DNA of 64,000 nucleotides from Woeseia oceani (GTDB lineage: Bacteria > Pseudomonadota > Gammaproteobacteria > Steroidobacterales > Woeseiaceae): positions 981,001-1,045,000 of the forward strand of contig NZ_CP016268.1 of assembly GCF_001677435.1 (NCBI RefSeq). Direction: 5' to 3'. The notes under the pieces are model-generated. The model did not search any database. It saw only the letters and a program-made list of their open reading frames with translations, and was not told the origin of the DNA. Below, in pieces: positions 16,977 through 25,798 of this stretch. A program made the translations under genes and the position numbers. Within the stretch, counting starts at the first letter, position 1. Every line of letters begins with the position of its first letter.

Positions 16977-17885
16977 ATGATGTTGCCCATTCGTACGGTT
17001 CTTGCTTTGGCAGTACCTGTTCTTTTCATCGTCTACAGTGCTGCGCAGGCGGCGGAGCACAGCGCAGCCGCCGCTAACTCACCACAGTTGTTTTTGCCCG
17101 GTATCGTCTCGTCGGAGCTTCCGGAGTTTGCGGTCACCTTTGCTCCGGATGGCAAAGAAATCTATTTCAACCGGACCGACGAGGACCGCACAGAACTGAA
17201 GATCTACAGCAGCCGGAAGTTGGATGGGCGCTGGTCAATACCGACTGTCGTGTCTTTTTCCGGTGAGCACCGCGATGTAGATCCGTTCATCACGGCGGAT
17301 GGCAAGCGGCTCTACTTCTCGTCCAATCGCCCGCGGCAGGGAATTGTTGAGGCATCGTTCAGTACCTGGTACGTGGAGCGGACGGTTGATGGTTGGTCTG
17401 AACCGATAGACCCCGGCCCGCCGCTCAATTCGACCGCAACAGATATATACGTAACGGCCACGCGCGATGGCGTGCTGGTGTTCAATTCACAGCGTGACGG
17501 TGTGAACCGCGTTTACACGTCGCGGGAAGTTGAGGGCACCTGGCAGGAACCGCTGCCATTGCAATTCGGTAGCGTCCAATCGGCTGGCAACCCGCGAATC
17601 AGTGCCGACGGTAACTACGTGTTGCTGGTGCAGGTGCAGGAGGGCACCGGGCCGGACCTGTTCTATTCTTGTAGATACGCTAATGGCTGGCGGGAACCTG
17701 TAGCGCTGTCCGGTAGCGTCAATTCGGCATTCGCCGATTTCGCGCCGGCTATCGACCCCGCTGATGAGTACTTGTTATTCACGTCGGAACGTCCTGGTGT
17801 GGTTGGACCTCAGCCTGCGGGAGTGAGACCACCGGGCGACATCTACATGATTTCCCTGACGGCGGCCGGAATTCGTTGCGAGTAA
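16977..17885 (+). CDS. Secreted PD40/TolB-like beta-propeller protein
   Basis: 302 residues with a Sec signal peptide ending near AAQAAEH. The body consists of WD40-like/PD40 repeats: TFAPDGKEIYFNRT, FITADGKRLYFSSNRP, RISADGNYVLLV and AIDPADEYLLFTSERPG, roughly one every 45-55 residues, enough for an incomplete or closed propeller. Such periplasmic proteins are often binding domains without enzyme activity. It is separated by 156 bp from the signalling operon and may be transcribed alone. No ligand can be named. Confidence 0.85.
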   Translation: MMLPIRTVLALAVPVLFIVYSAAQAAEHSAAAANSPQLFLPGIVSSELPEFAVTFAPDGKEIYFNRTDEDRTELKIYSSRKLDGRWSIPTVVSFSGEHRDVDPFITADGKRLYFSSNRPRQGIVEASFSTWYVERTVDGWSEPIDPGPPLNSTATDIYVTATRDGVLVFNSQRDGVNRVYTSREVEGTWQEPLPLQFGSVQSAGNPRISADGNYVLLVQVQEGTGPDLFYSCRYANGWREPVALSGSVNSAFADFAPAIDPADEYLLFTSERPGVVGPQPAGVRPPGDIYMISLTAAGIRCE

Positions 17886-18110
17886 CGACGGCAAGGGCGG
17901 CGCAACCGGCACGACACCAGTATTAACAGTAAACCGTGAGCCCCGTTGACGACGGTACTGGCGCAGGCGGGGGGGCAGGCGTTGCATCAAAGCCGTTCAA
18001 TTCTGGCGTGGGTAAGCGACCTGTTGGTGTCGTCGTCGAATCCAGTCCGACAGCCACTCAGTTCGGTGGCTGATTAGATCGATGGCCTGAAAATAGCCAT
18101 TCAACAGCAA

Positions 18111-21100
18111 CTATGCACTCGCCGGTACTAGTGTCTTTCGCAGGCTGTAAAAAAGTACCGGAATAACCAGCAGCGTCAGCAACGTCGATATCAGGATGCC
18201 AAATATCAGCGCAATCGCGAGGCCGTTGAAGATCGGGTCGTCAACGATAAAGAACGCACCCAGCATGGCGGCGAGGGCGGTCAGTACGATGGGTTTCGCA
18301 CGCACAGCCGAGGCGTTGACGACGGCCTCATCGAGTGTACGACCTGCTCGCAATTCCAGCATGATGAAGTCCACAAGCAGTATCGAGTTGCGGACGATGA
18401 TGCCGGCGAGCGCAATCATGCCGATCATCGACGTTGCGGTGAAGCTCGCGCCGAACAAGGCGTGGCCGGGCATTACCCCGATGATCGTAAGCGGTATCGG
18501 CGCCATGATGACCAACGGCAACAAATAGGAACGGAAATGGGCAACAACCAGCAAGTAGATAAGTAACATGCCCACCGAGTAAGCAATGCCCATGTCGCGA
18601 AAGGTCTCGTAAGTAATCTGCCACTCGCCGTCCCATTTCAGGGCAAAGTAAAACGGGTTGGGTGGCTGGCTGATGTAGCGCTGCTCGATATCGATACCTT
18701 CAGCGCTTAGTTTGTCGATGCGCCCGGAAAGATCAAACATGCCGTACAACGGGCTATCGAGACTGCCGGCCATGTCGGCGGTAACGTAGACAACCGGTAA
18801 CAGGTCTTTGTGATGAATGGCGCTGTCCCACGGCACGAGCCGCACGCTCGCAATCTCAGCGATAGGCACACGCTGGCCGCTTAGGCTCCGAACTTCCAGG
18901 CCGAGCAAACTGTCCAGATGGGACTTCTCTGCCACCGGTACCTCGAGACGAACCGGGATTGGGTATTTTTCGAGGCCACGGTGCACATAGGTGACGTCTT
19001 CGCCACTCAGAGCCATGTTGATGGCGCTGCTGACTTGCTGTTGCGATACGCCGAGCAATGCCGCGCGTTGCTGGTCAATATCAATGACATAGCGTTCGGC
19101 GTGGGCTTCAACCGTGCTGTCGATATCAACAATGTCGTCGGTGGCGGCAAACAGCGTGGTCAGGCGTCGGCCGAGGTCCCGCTGTTGCGAGTAATCCGGA
19201 CCGTACAATTCTGCGACGATCGGTGCGAGCACTGGCGGCCCTGGTGGCACTTCGACAACCTTCGTCAATGCACCAAGCTCGGCACCAATGCCGCGAATGC
19301 GTTCCCGCAGGTCGCGCGCAATATCGTGGCTGGCGCGATCACGGTCGTGTTTGTCAACCAGGTTGATCTGAAGGTCGCCGACGTTGTTGCCCTCGCGCAG
19401 GTAGTACTGCCGAACCAGGCCATTGAAGTTGATGGGTGCAGAGGTACCGGCGTAGGCCTGGTAGTCGATCACTTCCGGCAACGTTTCGACGATGCTGCCG
19501 AGTTCATCGAGCACGCGTGCCGTAGTTTCAATCGTTGTTCCTTCGGGCATATCGACGACGAGTTGCAGTTCCGATTTATTATCAAACGGCAGCATTTTAA
19601 GCACGACAAGTTGCAGTGCGACGAGCAGCATCGCGATGCCAATTACAGCGGTCAGGCCGCCGTACAACAGGGTCCGTGCGCGCTTGCCGCGATCGCCGCC
19701 GATGAACGGCGTCATCAGGCGCGAAAAAAATTGGTGCAAGCGGGAGTCGTGTCCGACTTCCTCAATGTGCAGCGGTGCGTTGGCCAGAAGCTTGTTACTC
19801 ATCCACGGAGTCAGCACCAACGCGACAGCGAGGGAGATGAGCATGCCGGCGCTGGCGTTGATCGGGATCGGGCTCATGTACGGACCCATCAGGCCGGTCA
19901 CAAAGGCCATGGGTAACAACGCCGCGATAACAGTAAAGGTTGCCAGCACGGTCGGTCCGCCGACTTCGTTGACAGCCGGTGGAATCAGGTCGATTAATTT
20001 ACCCTTATTCAGGCCGCGATGGCGGTGAATGTTTTCGACAACAACGATGGCATCGTCGACCAGGATGCCGATAGAGAAAATCAATGCGAACAGGGAAACC
20101 CGGTTAATCGTAAAACCCCACGCCCAGGACGCGAATAGCGTAGTCGCAAGCGTCACGATGACGGCGGCACCAATAACGACGGCCTCGCGCCAGCCGATGG
20201 CGACCAGTGCCAGCAGGATCACAGACAGTGTCGCGAAGCTGAGCTTCTGGATCAGTTTGGTGGCTTTGTCGTTGGCGGTTTTTCCGTAGTTCCGCGTGAT
20301 CGTCACTTCGACGCCGTCGGGAATTACTGTGGCTTGCAACTGTGCCAGCCGCGCTTTGACGGCATTGGCGATATCGGAGGCATTAGTGCCCGGCTTCTTG
20401 GCGATGGCGATAGTGACGGCGGGCGCGTAGGCGACCCGGTCCGCGGCGGCTACGGCCGCACCGGTCGCGTACCAGCTGTACTGTTCCGGCTGGTCGGCGC
20501 CGGCGGTCACGCTGGCGATGTCTTCGAGATACACTGGCTTGCCGTCGACCACCCCAACCACGAGTTGCGCAACATCGTCACGGTTGCTGAGAAAAGTGCC
20601 GGCCTGTACGGGGATATTGCTATTGGCAACCACCAGCCTGCCCGCGTGGGCAACGGTGTTGCTTGCGGTCAGCGCCTGGCGCAAGTCATCGAGAGTCAGG
20701 CCGAAGCCGGCGACGCGTTGCGGATCGAGCTGCACGTGCACGATGTCCTGCGCTCCGCCTATCGTGTACACGTCGCGTGTACCCGGCACGCGCTTTAGTT
20801 CGGCTTCCAGTGCGTGGGCAATTTGCAGAAGTTCGTGGGTCGCGCGTTCAGTATCTTCTGTCCACAGGGTTGCGCTGACGATAGGCACGTCATCGATACT
20901 GCGTGGTTTGACTATGGGCGGCAGAATGCCCGAGTTGGGTGGCCGCCAGTCCTGGTTCGAATAAATGGCGTTGTACAGCCGCACCAGTGCTTCCGTGCGC
21001 TTTTCACCGACGATGAACTGCACCGTCAGCACGCCCATGCCGGGCGTTGAAACCGAATATACGTGCTTCACGCCTTCGATTTCCGAGAGTACTTGCTCCA

Positions 21101-21341
21101 TCGGAATCGAAACGAGATTCTCCACTTCCACCGAGGAGGCGCCGGGAAAAGCGACAAACACGTTGGCAAACGTCACTTCGATCTGCGGCTCTTCTTCGCG
21201 CGGCGTTACCAGTACCGCGAACGCGCCCATCAACAGGGCTGCAAGTGCCAGCAGCGGGGTCAGCGCATTGTTCTGAAAGTACCGCGCGATGGCGCCGGTA
21301 GCGCCCAAAGAGCTGCCGGTGTCGTTACTCGACATACTCAC
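18111..21341 (-). CDS. RND efflux permease
   Basis: 1076 residues, the normal size for an RND inner-membrane pump. The N-terminal membrane helix (NNALTPLLALAALLMGAF) is followed by a large periplasmic loop. The central helix block contains SIGILVDDAIVVVENIHRH, which carries the acidic proton-relay residues of the family. The second periplasmic loop and C-terminal helices (MIGMIALAGIIVRNSILLVD) are complete. It overlaps the adaptor gene by 17 bp and is last in the sqr-tolC-arsR-adaptor-pump operon. The pump should export a compound from periplasm or membrane through TolC using proton motive force; the operon partner SQR suggests a sulfur-linked or redox-reactive substrate (inference). Confidence 0.95.
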   Translation of the reverse strand: MSMSSNDTGSSLGATGAIARYFQNNALTPLLALAALLMGAFAVLVTPREEEPQIEVTFANVFVAFPGASSVEVENLVSIPMEQVLSEIEGVKHVYSVSTPGMGVLTVQFIVGEKRTEALVRLYNAIYSNQDWRPPNSGILPPIVKPRSIDDVPIVSATLWTEDTERATHELLQIAHALEAELKRVPGTRDVYTIGGAQDIVHVQLDPQRVAGFGLTLDDLRQALTASNTVAHAGRLVVANSNIPVQAGTFLSNRDDVAQLVVGVVDGKPVYLEDIASVTAGADQPEQYSWYATGAAVAAADRVAYAPAVTIAIAKKPGTNASDIANAVKARLAQLQATVIPDGVEVTITRNYGKTANDKATKLIQKLSFATLSVILLALVAIGWREAVVIGAAVIVTLATTLFASWAWGFTINRVSLFALIFSIGILVDDAIVVVENIHRHRGLNKGKLIDLIPPAVNEVGGPTVLATFTVIAALLPMAFVTGLMGPYMSPIPINASAGMLISLAVALVLTPWMSNKLLANAPLHIEEVGHDSRLHQFFSRLMTPFIGGDRGKRARTLLYGGLTAVIGIAMLLVALQLVVLKMLPFDNKSELQLVVDMPEGTTIETTARVLDELGSIVETLPEVIDYQAYAGTSAPINFNGLVRQYYLREGNNVGDLQINLVDKHDRDRASHDIARDLRERIRGIGAELGALTKVVEVPPGPPVLAPIVAELYGPDYSQQRDLGRRLTTLFAATDDIVDIDSTVEAHAERYVIDIDQQRAALLGVSQQQVSSAINMALSGEDVTYVHRGLEKYPIPVRLEVPVAEKSHLDSLLGLEVRSLSGQRVPIAEIASVRLVPWDSAIHHKDLLPVVYVTADMAGSLDSPLYGMFDLSGRIDKLSAEGIDIEQRYISQPPNPFYFALKWDGEWQITYETFRDMGIAYSVGMLLIYLLVVAHFRSYLLPLVIMAPIPLTIIGVMPGHALFGASFTATSMIGMIALAGIIVRNSILLVDFIMLELRAGRTLDEAVVNASAVRAKPIVLTALAAMLGAFFIVDDPIFNGLAIALIFGILISTLLTLLVIPVLFYSLRKTLVPASA

Positions 21342-22398
21342 TACTCATCTGTGTTTTGACCTGAATACCGGCCTTCACCGGGTCAAGTGCGATTCTTTCG
21401 CCCGCTTCGAGGCCGGCGAGAACTTCGATGCTGTCGCCTGGCCGGTTGCCCGTACGTACCTGACGCAGCCGCAGTTTGCCGTTGGCATCCATGACATACA
21501 CGGCGCTAACCTCGCTGCGGCGCACTAGTGCCGTTGCCGGGATGAGCAGGCGCTGCACAGTGCCTTTGTTGACCACGACTTTTGTGTACATGCCCGGGTA
21601 CAGGTTGAACTGGCCGTCCGGCAGGCTAAGGCGCGCGCGAAATGTATTGGTGGTCGCGTCCGCATAAGGGAAAACGACGATCTCCGTCGGTACGATGCGT
21701 CCGGCGCTCGTTACCACTGCCGCTTCGCGTTCTTTACGAAGTGCGCTGGCAGCATCCTGTGGCAAGTCCACAATGACGCGCAGCGATTCAAGTGACAGGC
21801 CGCTCATCAGCGGCTGGCCGGCATTGACGGACTCGCCCGCCTCGACATGCCGTTCGGTAACGATACCGGCGTACGGCGCACGAACTTCGGTGTAGTCCAC
21901 TTGCTGCTGAGCGCGGGCGACAGCGGAGCGCGCGGCTACTACGCGCGCTTTTGCAGAGTCGCGTGCCGCTTCCGCCTGATCGAACTCGCGTCGCGAGCCG
22001 GAGCCCAGATTCAGCAGACTCTTGGCACGGGAAAATTCTTCTTCGCTCGCCCGGGCGCGTGCCAGTGCTTCCGTAAGCGAAGCTTGTGCTTCCGCAAGTG
22101 CTGCCATTTGCTCCACGCTGGTGAAACGCATTAGCAGGGTGCCGGCCTCGGCGTAATCGTCAACGTCGACCAGTATCTCGGCAATGCGCCCGGAGGTTTG
22201 TGCCGATACCGTGGCCTGATTGACCGCTTCGACGGTACCGTCGTAGTAACGCTCTAGCGGCGCTTCGGCAAGCTTGACAGTCATGGTCTCGAGGGGCGCT
22301 TGTTGGGCGCTCGCGGGCAAGCTCGCCGCCAGCGACAGGCATAGACTGGCGCTCAGCGCCGCGGCCTGTAACCAGCGGGATGTGCATTGCTGATGCAT
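21325..22398 (-). CDS. RND periplasmic adaptor (membrane fusion protein)
   Basis: 357 residues with a signal peptide ending near LPASAQQ. The first half-lipoyl segment (EAVNQATVSAQTSGRIAEI), a helical hairpin rich in Ala/Glu/Arg (residues about 100-170) and the returning half (VDYTEVRAPYAGIVTERHV) are followed by beta-barrel and membrane-proximal domains. The layout is that of HlyD/AcrA-type adaptors, linking pump and outer-membrane channel. The gene lies 26 bp after arsR and overlaps the pump gene. No metal-binding His/Met-rich tail as in CusB is visible, which argues against a copper or silver system. Confidence 0.94.
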   Translation of the reverse strand: MHQQCTSRWLQAAALSASLCLSLAASLPASAQQAPLETMTVKLAEAPLERYYDGTVEAVNQATVSAQTSGRIAEILVDVDDYAEAGTLLMRFTSVEQMAALAEAQASLTEALARARASEEEFSRAKSLLNLGSGSRREFDQAEAARDSAKARVVAARSAVARAQQQVDYTEVRAPYAGIVTERHVEAGESVNAGQPLMSGLSLESLRVIVDLPQDAASALRKEREAAVVTSAGRIVPTEIVVFPYADATTNTFRARLSLPDGQFNLYPGMYTKVVVNKGTVQRLLIPATALVRRSEVSAVYVMDANGKLRLRQVRTGNRPGDSIEVLAGLEAGERIALDPVKAGIQVKTQMSSEYVE

Positions 22399-22424
22399 AA
22401 GAATGTGTGTCCCTGAGTTTGCCG

Positions 22425-22748
22425 TTATTGCTCGGCGGGTTGTGGCTCGCAGTACAGCGAGTGCAGTGTATTAAGTACCGCACGCGCTTCATCACCGGCC
22501 AACGAATAGTAGAGGGTTTGCGCATCGCGGCGAGGGTTGACGAAGCCGTCCTTTCGCAGCAGAGCGAGATGCTGTGAAACGGTTGATGGCCGTACTTCCA
22601 GTGCTTCTGCAAGTTCGCCAACCGAGCATTCTCTCTCAAACAGCTGGCACAGAATCAGCAGGCGTTTTTCGTTCGCCATTGCGCCAAGTAGTGAGCTCGC
22701 TCGTCCCGCGTTCTCGCGCATGGTGTCGATGTCCATCTTCTTCGTCAT
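22425..22748 (-). CDS. ArsR-family repressor, SqrR/BigR-type persulfide sensor candidate
   Basis: 107 residues, a single winged-helix domain. The recognition helix region is RPSTVSQHLALLRKDG. Cysteines lie at 34, 41 (in ERECSVGEL) and 100 (in LYCEP). Cys41 and Cys100 sit where SqrR and BigR have the pair that forms a tetrasulfide bridge on exposure to reactive sulfur. The classical ArsR ELCVCDL metal box is absent. The gene is inside the operon that starts with sulfide:quinone oxidoreductase, as expected for an autoregulated sulfide-responsive repressor. Function is inferred from the cysteine pattern and context. Confidence 0.85.
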   Translation of the reverse strand: MTKKMDIDTMRENAGRASSLLGAMANEKRLLILCQLFERECSVGELAEALEVRPSTVSQHLALLRKDGFVNPRRDAQTLYYSLAGDEARAVLNTLHSLYCEPQPAEQ

Positions 22749-22782
22749 AGTTTATTCCTGGGTATTGCGGCGGCTGGCCTGT

Positions 22783-24081
22783 TCACAACTGACCGCTCGC
22801 GCGGGCCAGTCGCAATTTTGCCAGTGCGGCATCAAAGTTCGCACCGTCGATGTTGTTCAGAGCCTGCTCCATTAATGCTTGTGCGCCGAGTACTTCCGTG
22901 TTGGTGCCAGCACCGGCTTTATAGCGGTCCCGCGCGACGCGAAGGTTTTCCTCGGCCTGGATTACGGCGGCTTCAGCGACCTGGATGCGTTGCTCTGCTT
23001 CCTGCGCATCGAGCCATGCGCTACGCACCTCAAGCTGAATATCCGCCGACATATCACTCAGGCGGTGATTGACAGCCTGTGCCTGACGACGAATAGCCGC
23101 CACACGGTTGCTGTTGCGGCCGGCATCAAAAGGGTTCCAGCTTACGGCCAGCCCGACCATCCAGAACTCGTCGTCAGCCAGCACTGCCGTTTCAAGCCGG
23201 GTGTAATTGCTGATCAGCATCAGTTGCGGCCGCGAGCGTGCACGTTCCGCGGCCGCCTGTGCCTGCAGGGCGTCAGCCCGCGCGGCTATGCTGTCTATCT
23301 CGGCCCGTTGTTCGAGAGCGATGCCGAGCAGTTGGTCGAGGTTGTTCAACGAGGGCAGCAACGCTGTCACGTTGAGAAGGGGATCGAGCGCCACCGTCGT
23401 ACCCTGCGGTCTGCCAAGGAAACGGTTGTAGGTGGCTTGTGCGAGTTCGAGCTGGTTCTCGGCGCGCAGTTCGCGTTGCCGCGCGTCTGCCAGCTGCACA
23501 CTCGCTGCCAGATAATCATTGCGCGCAACGTCACCAATATTGAACCGATTTTCTGCATCCGCAGTGTGGCTTTCCAGCATTGCAACGTTGGCGCGCGCGA
23601 CGGTTAGTGCCCGTTCGTTGCGCAGCACCGCGATGTAGTGCACTGCCGCGCCGAGTTTTACGTCGGCACGAACAGCGTCAACCTGGCCACTGGCGGCGTC
23701 AGCTTGCGAGCGGGCGGCGTCGATACCGCGACTCACCGCACCACTGGTGTAGAGCGGCAGGCTGACCTGCGCGTTCGCCATACTGAAGTTATCGCCGGAG
23801 AAAATACGCGGAGAGACAAAGTTATCGCCAAACGAAAAACGCGGTGCACTGTCGAGTTGCGTGTAGCCACCCGATACGTCCAGCCGCGGCATGCGCTCGG
23901 CGCGTGCACTCGCGAGTCCGAAGTGGGCGGCTTCCCGCTCGGCTTCTGCAGCGGCAAGTTGCTGGTGCGAAGTGAGCGCCGCCGTCCAGGCATCGGAGAG
24001 TGTCTCCGTTGCCTGGGCGGGTGAGGTCAACGCAAGTATTAACGTGGCGCACAGCAGCCACCTTGCGAATACTTCAGTCAT
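22783..24081 (-). CDS. TolC-family outer-membrane efflux channel
   Basis: 432 residues from the ATG at 24081, which overlaps the sqr stop in the string ATGACTGA and so fixes translational coupling; an upstream in-frame ATG at 24108 lies inside sqr and is less likely. A signal peptide ends near SPAQATE. The two internally repeated halves of outer-membrane efflux proteins are visible, each with long Ala/Gln/Arg-rich helices (AVRADVKLGAAVHYIAVLR; DIQLEVRSAWLDAQEAEQR) and the closing KAGAGTNTEVLGAQ. It supplies the exit duct for the RND pump in the same operon. Confidence 0.93.
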   Translation of the reverse strand: MTEVFARWLLCATLILALTSPAQATETLSDAWTAALTSHQQLAAAEAEREAAHFGLASARAERMPRLDVSGGYTQLDSAPRFSFGDNFVSPRIFSGDNFSMANAQVSLPLYTSGAVSRGIDAARSQADAASGQVDAVRADVKLGAAVHYIAVLRNERALTVARANVAMLESHTADAENRFNIGDVARNDYLAASVQLADARQRELRAENQLELAQATYNRFLGRPQGTTVALDPLLNVTALLPSLNNLDQLLGIALEQRAEIDSIAARADALQAQAAAERARSRPQLMLISNYTRLETAVLADDEFWMVGLAVSWNPFDAGRNSNRVAAIRRQAQAVNHRLSDMSADIQLEVRSAWLDAQEAEQRIQVAEAAVIQAEENLRVARDRYKAGAGTNTEVLGAQALMEQALNNIDGANFDAALAKLRLARASGQL

Positions 24082-25363
24082 CGCCGCGTTTTGGCGCCAG
24101 GCGCTCAATACCGAGGGCTTTCAGGACGTAGCGTTCGTACACGGGATCGACGTTGCCGGAGCGAACCTTGTGCAGAAAGTACTTTTCAAAGGCGATCTTC
24201 GCGACATGCACCCACTTACCTTTCTTGGCCCACGTGACATTGCGTGGCGGAATTTGCGGCAGGGCGACGAATGCCACACCGGTATCACCCATGTCAGCCA
24301 GGCAGATCGCATTCCAGGTGGCTTTGTGCGAAAGGGTTTTGCCGGCCATGTCCTCGGTGATGTTCTCAACGATTGCTGAGACCATCGATTCGATCATGTA
24401 ACCGGTCTTTGGTGCACCCGTTGGGACCGGTGTTTTCTCAACAGGCGGAATTGCAACACAAACGCCGGCCGAGTAAATGGACGGGTAGGTCGGGTTACGC
24501 TGGAATTCATCGATCAGCACGAAGCCGCGCGGGTTACACAAACCCTCGACGCCCGCGACCGCATCGACACCCCTAAATGCGGGCAGCATCATCGAGAACT
24601 TAAACGGCACGGTTTCCTCGCCGCTTTCTTTGCCAGCGTCGTCATGCAAGGTCAGGTGCATGTTGCCGGCTTCGACAGATTTCACGCTGGCGTTGGTATG
24701 CCACTTGATGTGGTGCTGGCGGAATTCGCTTTCCATGATGCCTTTCGAATCGCCAACGCCGCCTAGACCCATGTGGCCGATGTACGGTTCGCTGGTGACG
24801 AAGGTCATGGGCACCTTGTCGCGCAGCTTGCGTTTACGAAGATCGGCGTCGAGCGTCAGGATGAATTCGTAGGCGGGGCCGAAACAGCTCGCACCCTGTA
24901 CAGCACCGACTACGATAGGGCCGGGGTTGTCGAGAAATTTCTGGTACGCAGTCCACGCGGTTAGCGAGTGGTCGAGGGCGCAGATGGAATGAGTATGGCC
25001 GTTGTCGGGGCCGAGGCCGGGAATTTCATCGAAGGCCAGCTTAGGGCCGGTCGTGATGACCAGGTAATCGTAGTCAACACGCGTATCGTCCGCGAGCGTC
25101 AGGAATTTTTCCTTGGCGTCGATGGACATTGCGAGTTCAGAGATAAAATTGATGCCGTGTTTTGCGAGTCGTAGTTCGAGATCAACGGTGATGTCTTTCG
25201 ACTCGCGCCAGCCAACCGCGATCCATGGGTTGGACGGTACGAACTGGAAGTTTGGACGTTCGTTGATCAGGGTGACCTCGTGGTCCGTACCCAATTTATC
25301 GCGGAGCTCGTACGCGGCCGGTACGCCGCCGGTTCCTGCTCCAAGCACTACAACATGACTCAT
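24074..25363 (-). CDS. sqr: Sulfide:quinone oxidoreductase, type I
   Basis: 429 residues. The FAD motif VVVLGAGTGGVPAAYEL opens the protein. Three cysteines, Cys128, Cys160 (in GASCFGPAYEF) and Cys354 (in NAICLADMGD), fall almost exactly where Rhodobacter capsulatus SQR has its three essential cysteines (127, 159, 353 from memory). This separates it from flavocytochrome c and plain NDH-2 relatives. It should oxidise sulfide to polysulfide at the inner membrane and pass electrons to quinone. It is first gene of the efflux operon and starts 74 bp from a perfect palindrome shared with the divergent DUF2892 gene. Confidence 0.92.
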   Translation of the reverse strand: MSHVVVLGAGTGGVPAAYELRDKLGTDHEVTLINERPNFQFVPSNPWIAVGWRESKDITVDLELRLAKHGINFISELAMSIDAKEKFLTLADDTRVDYDYLVITTGPKLAFDEIPGLGPDNGHTHSICALDHSLTAWTAYQKFLDNPGPIVVGAVQGASCFGPAYEFILTLDADLRKRKLRDKVPMTFVTSEPYIGHMGLGGVGDSKGIMESEFRQHHIKWHTNASVKSVEAGNMHLTLHDDAGKESGEETVPFKFSMMLPAFRGVDAVAGVEGLCNPRGFVLIDEFQRNPTYPSIYSAGVCVAIPPVEKTPVPTGAPKTGYMIESMVSAIVENITEDMAGKTLSHKATWNAICLADMGDTGVAFVALPQIPPRNVTWAKKGKWVHVAKIAFEKYFLHKVRSGNVDPVYERYVLKALGIERLAPKRGDD

Positions 25364-25436
25364 GACTTCTACTCCCTGGCGTGGGTACGCCGCCGTGATG
25401 CCTTAATATCAGTTCGTGGAAGTGTATTCGAACCTT

Positions 25437-25454
25437 CGTATATTAGAATATACG
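25437..25454. promoter_or_regulatory. Perfect palindrome, probable ArsR/BigR-type operator
   Basis: CGTATATT, spacer AG, AATATACG. It lies between the divergent starts of sqr (25363) and the DUF2892 gene (25547). The AT-rich TATATT/AATATA form is like that reported for BigR-type repressors, and it can overlap -10 elements in both directions. Confidence 0.65.
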
Positions 25455-25546
25455 TGAATGTGCGTATGTCCCGGAGGCTGCTGAGAGGGAACACTGGGTG
25501 CCTCTAAAGCCCGCGCTCAGGCGCGATTTTCAGAAGGAGTTCAACC

Positions 25547-25762
25547 ATGTCTCTCGAACGATCCGTTACGGCGTTTGCCGGTTTTATGGTGCTGTTGTCA
25601 TTGGTCCTGACCTACTGGGTACATCCTCTGTTCGTCTGGCTGACAGCATTTGTCGGCGCCAATCTGTTGCAGAGTGCGTTCACCGGGTTCTGTCCGGCTG
25701 CCATTGTTATGCGCAAGATGGGCATTCGCAGTGATCGTGAGCAGGCGGCGGCTACGCGGTAA
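25547..25762 (+). CDS. DUF2892 (YgaP-type) small membrane protein
   Basis: 71 residues with AAGGAG upstream of the ATG. It shows the family layout: a start SLERSVTAFAGFMVLLS, two membrane helices, and a GANLLQSAFTGFCPAAIVMRKMGI block. The FxGFCP motif places a cysteine at the membrane edge. In YgaP this segment is fused to a rhodanese domain, and free-standing copies are common beside sulfur-oxidation genes and BigR/YgaV-type regulators. Its divergence from sqr across one operator supports a role in handling sulfide or sulfane sulfur at the membrane. Confidence 0.9.
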   Translation: MSLERSVTAFAGFMVLLSLVLTYWVHPLFVWLTAFVGANLLQSAFTGFCPAAIVMRKMGIRSDREQAAATR

Positions 25763-25798
25763 ATTCGTACGACTGTGCAGGTAGAAAGGGAGCGAGTC

